A stretch of 64,000 nucleotides of DNA from positions 2,006,001 to 2,070,000 of the forward strand of contig NC_064039.1 in NCBI RefSeq assembly GCF_932526225.1, read 5' to 3'. The notes under the pieces are model-generated. The model did no database searches, was not told where the DNA came from, and saw only the letters and a list, made by a program, of their open reading frames with translations. The translations under genes and the position numbers were made by a program. The DNA is from Nematostella vectensis (lineage: Eukaryota > Cnidaria > Anthozoa > Actiniaria > Edwardsiidae). Every line of letters begins with the position of its first letter. The stretch's first letter is position 1. Shown in pieces: positions 63,139 through 64,000 of the stretch.

Positions 63139-64000
63139 CTGAAAAAATAGGGCATTCAATTAAAGCTCATATTCTTGAGAATTCTCCAACTGTAGATCTC
63201 ACTGTCAATTTAAATTATAAAATCCAAGTAGATAATCAAATAAACTAATCAATCAACCCATCATCTGCAAAAATGTTTATGTCCCATATCAAAATTTCCT
63301 AGGCAGATACGGGGGATGGGGGGTGCTATAACGTTTCATATATTGGTCACCCCCTTTGAGAAACAAGCACCCCCTACTCTTCATGAACACCGCGTCGTGC
63401 TAGAACTTAAATGTGCATGCCATACTTTTTGTAATAGCAAAAAACTACACATGTTTTGACTTATAATATAATAATATAGTTGAGCATCTACTATACATCT
63501 AAAATATTCTTTCTATGAAGAATATTTTTTATTTTAAGATTGGGCCTGAAATACGCAGAAACTTATTGTTGCCTTCAGCAAAAATTTTGGTACCTTTACT
63601 GTGCACCTAGGTTAGTGCAATACATATTATTTCAATCAGCACTTTCCAACCTAATAACATCTCGAGCGTCACTCAAATCGACTTAATTTGTTTTAGTACC
63701 CTAGATAATGACCTAAATGAATCATGCAGCAACATATTTTTAGGATGAAATAAAATATATGATGGCAGCATGGAAAATCCTCCAAGAACAAAACAAGCTT
63801 TCAAAGGTAAAATGTTGTGCAAGTAGTACTGTAAGTTTTCGTTTTTCCCTTCTAAGCTACATCCTCCCTCTTCATCGGATTCTCTAAGGGGTTGTCCTCA
63901 CTAACACAGATTCAAAAGTATCCGGATTCGTTCGCCGAAAATGCATCACTTGATTTGCGTCCACACTATTGTTTTCGCAGCGTGTTCGCCTGGATCCAGC
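63139..64000. other. Upstream part of the phosphatase gene, no exon recognised
   Basis: The N-terminal exon of the phosphatase should lie here or beyond the window; none was identified. The last 100 bp (CGCCGAAAATGCATCACTTG ATTTGCGTCCACAC) resembles a dispersed MITE-type repeat, inferred from its style only. Confidence 0.4.

Overview
The window is animal nuclear DNA, rich in introns and repeats. It holds parts of five protein-coding loci among tandem repeats and transposon remnants. Best guess is a cnidarian, probably an anthozoan such as a sea anemone. The reasons are vertebrate-like proteins and exon phases, a LamG-PAN/apple domain pairing, and a tyrosine-recombinase retrotransposon with split direct repeats. 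The species is inference; no sequence here proves it.

Layout: (1) 164-816 (+) is the last exon of a steryl-sulfatase/arylsulfatase-type gene whose start lies outside the window. (2) 1992-10562 (-) is an ALMS1-like centrosomal/basal-body gene dominated by one 4.9-kb exon. (3) 11998-52848 (+) is a complete SMC3 cohesin gene. I rebuilt 36 exons by hand; all phases agree and they give 1,214 residues, against 1,217 in human. (4) 56011-63138 (-) is a phospholipid phosphatase of the PLPP4/PLPP5 type lacking its first exon(s), with a 24-nt microexon. (5) 59347-60684 (+), antisense inside a PLPP intron, is a decayed LamG exon followed by an intact PAN/apple exon. ALMS1-like and SMC3 are head to head, with 1.4 kb between their start codons.

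Repeats: SMC3 intron 24 is almost entirely a 12.6-kb array of a 40-bp unit (about 315 copies) with multi-kilobase higher-order duplications. Several other tandem repeats touch splice sites. The arrays after SMC3 exon 10 and exon 26, and next to PLPP exon 4, contain or abut the 5' splice site. SMC3 exons 9 and 33 are partly duplicated. A 44-bp array ends 12 bp before exon 20.

Mobile elements: SMC3 intron 6 holds a 4.2-kb tyrosine-recombinase retrotransposon (Ngaro/PAT-type repeats) that appears to carry a captured proprotein-convertase signal peptide and prodomain. Intron 16 has a 3-kb long-TIR element with a second copy of the retrotransposon 3' end nested in it. Intron 4 has a Mutator-like element with 10-bp target duplications. 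A 628-bp direct-repeat (LTR-like) element lies downstream of SMC3. No bacterial-type operons, CRISPR arrays or rRNA genes were seen.
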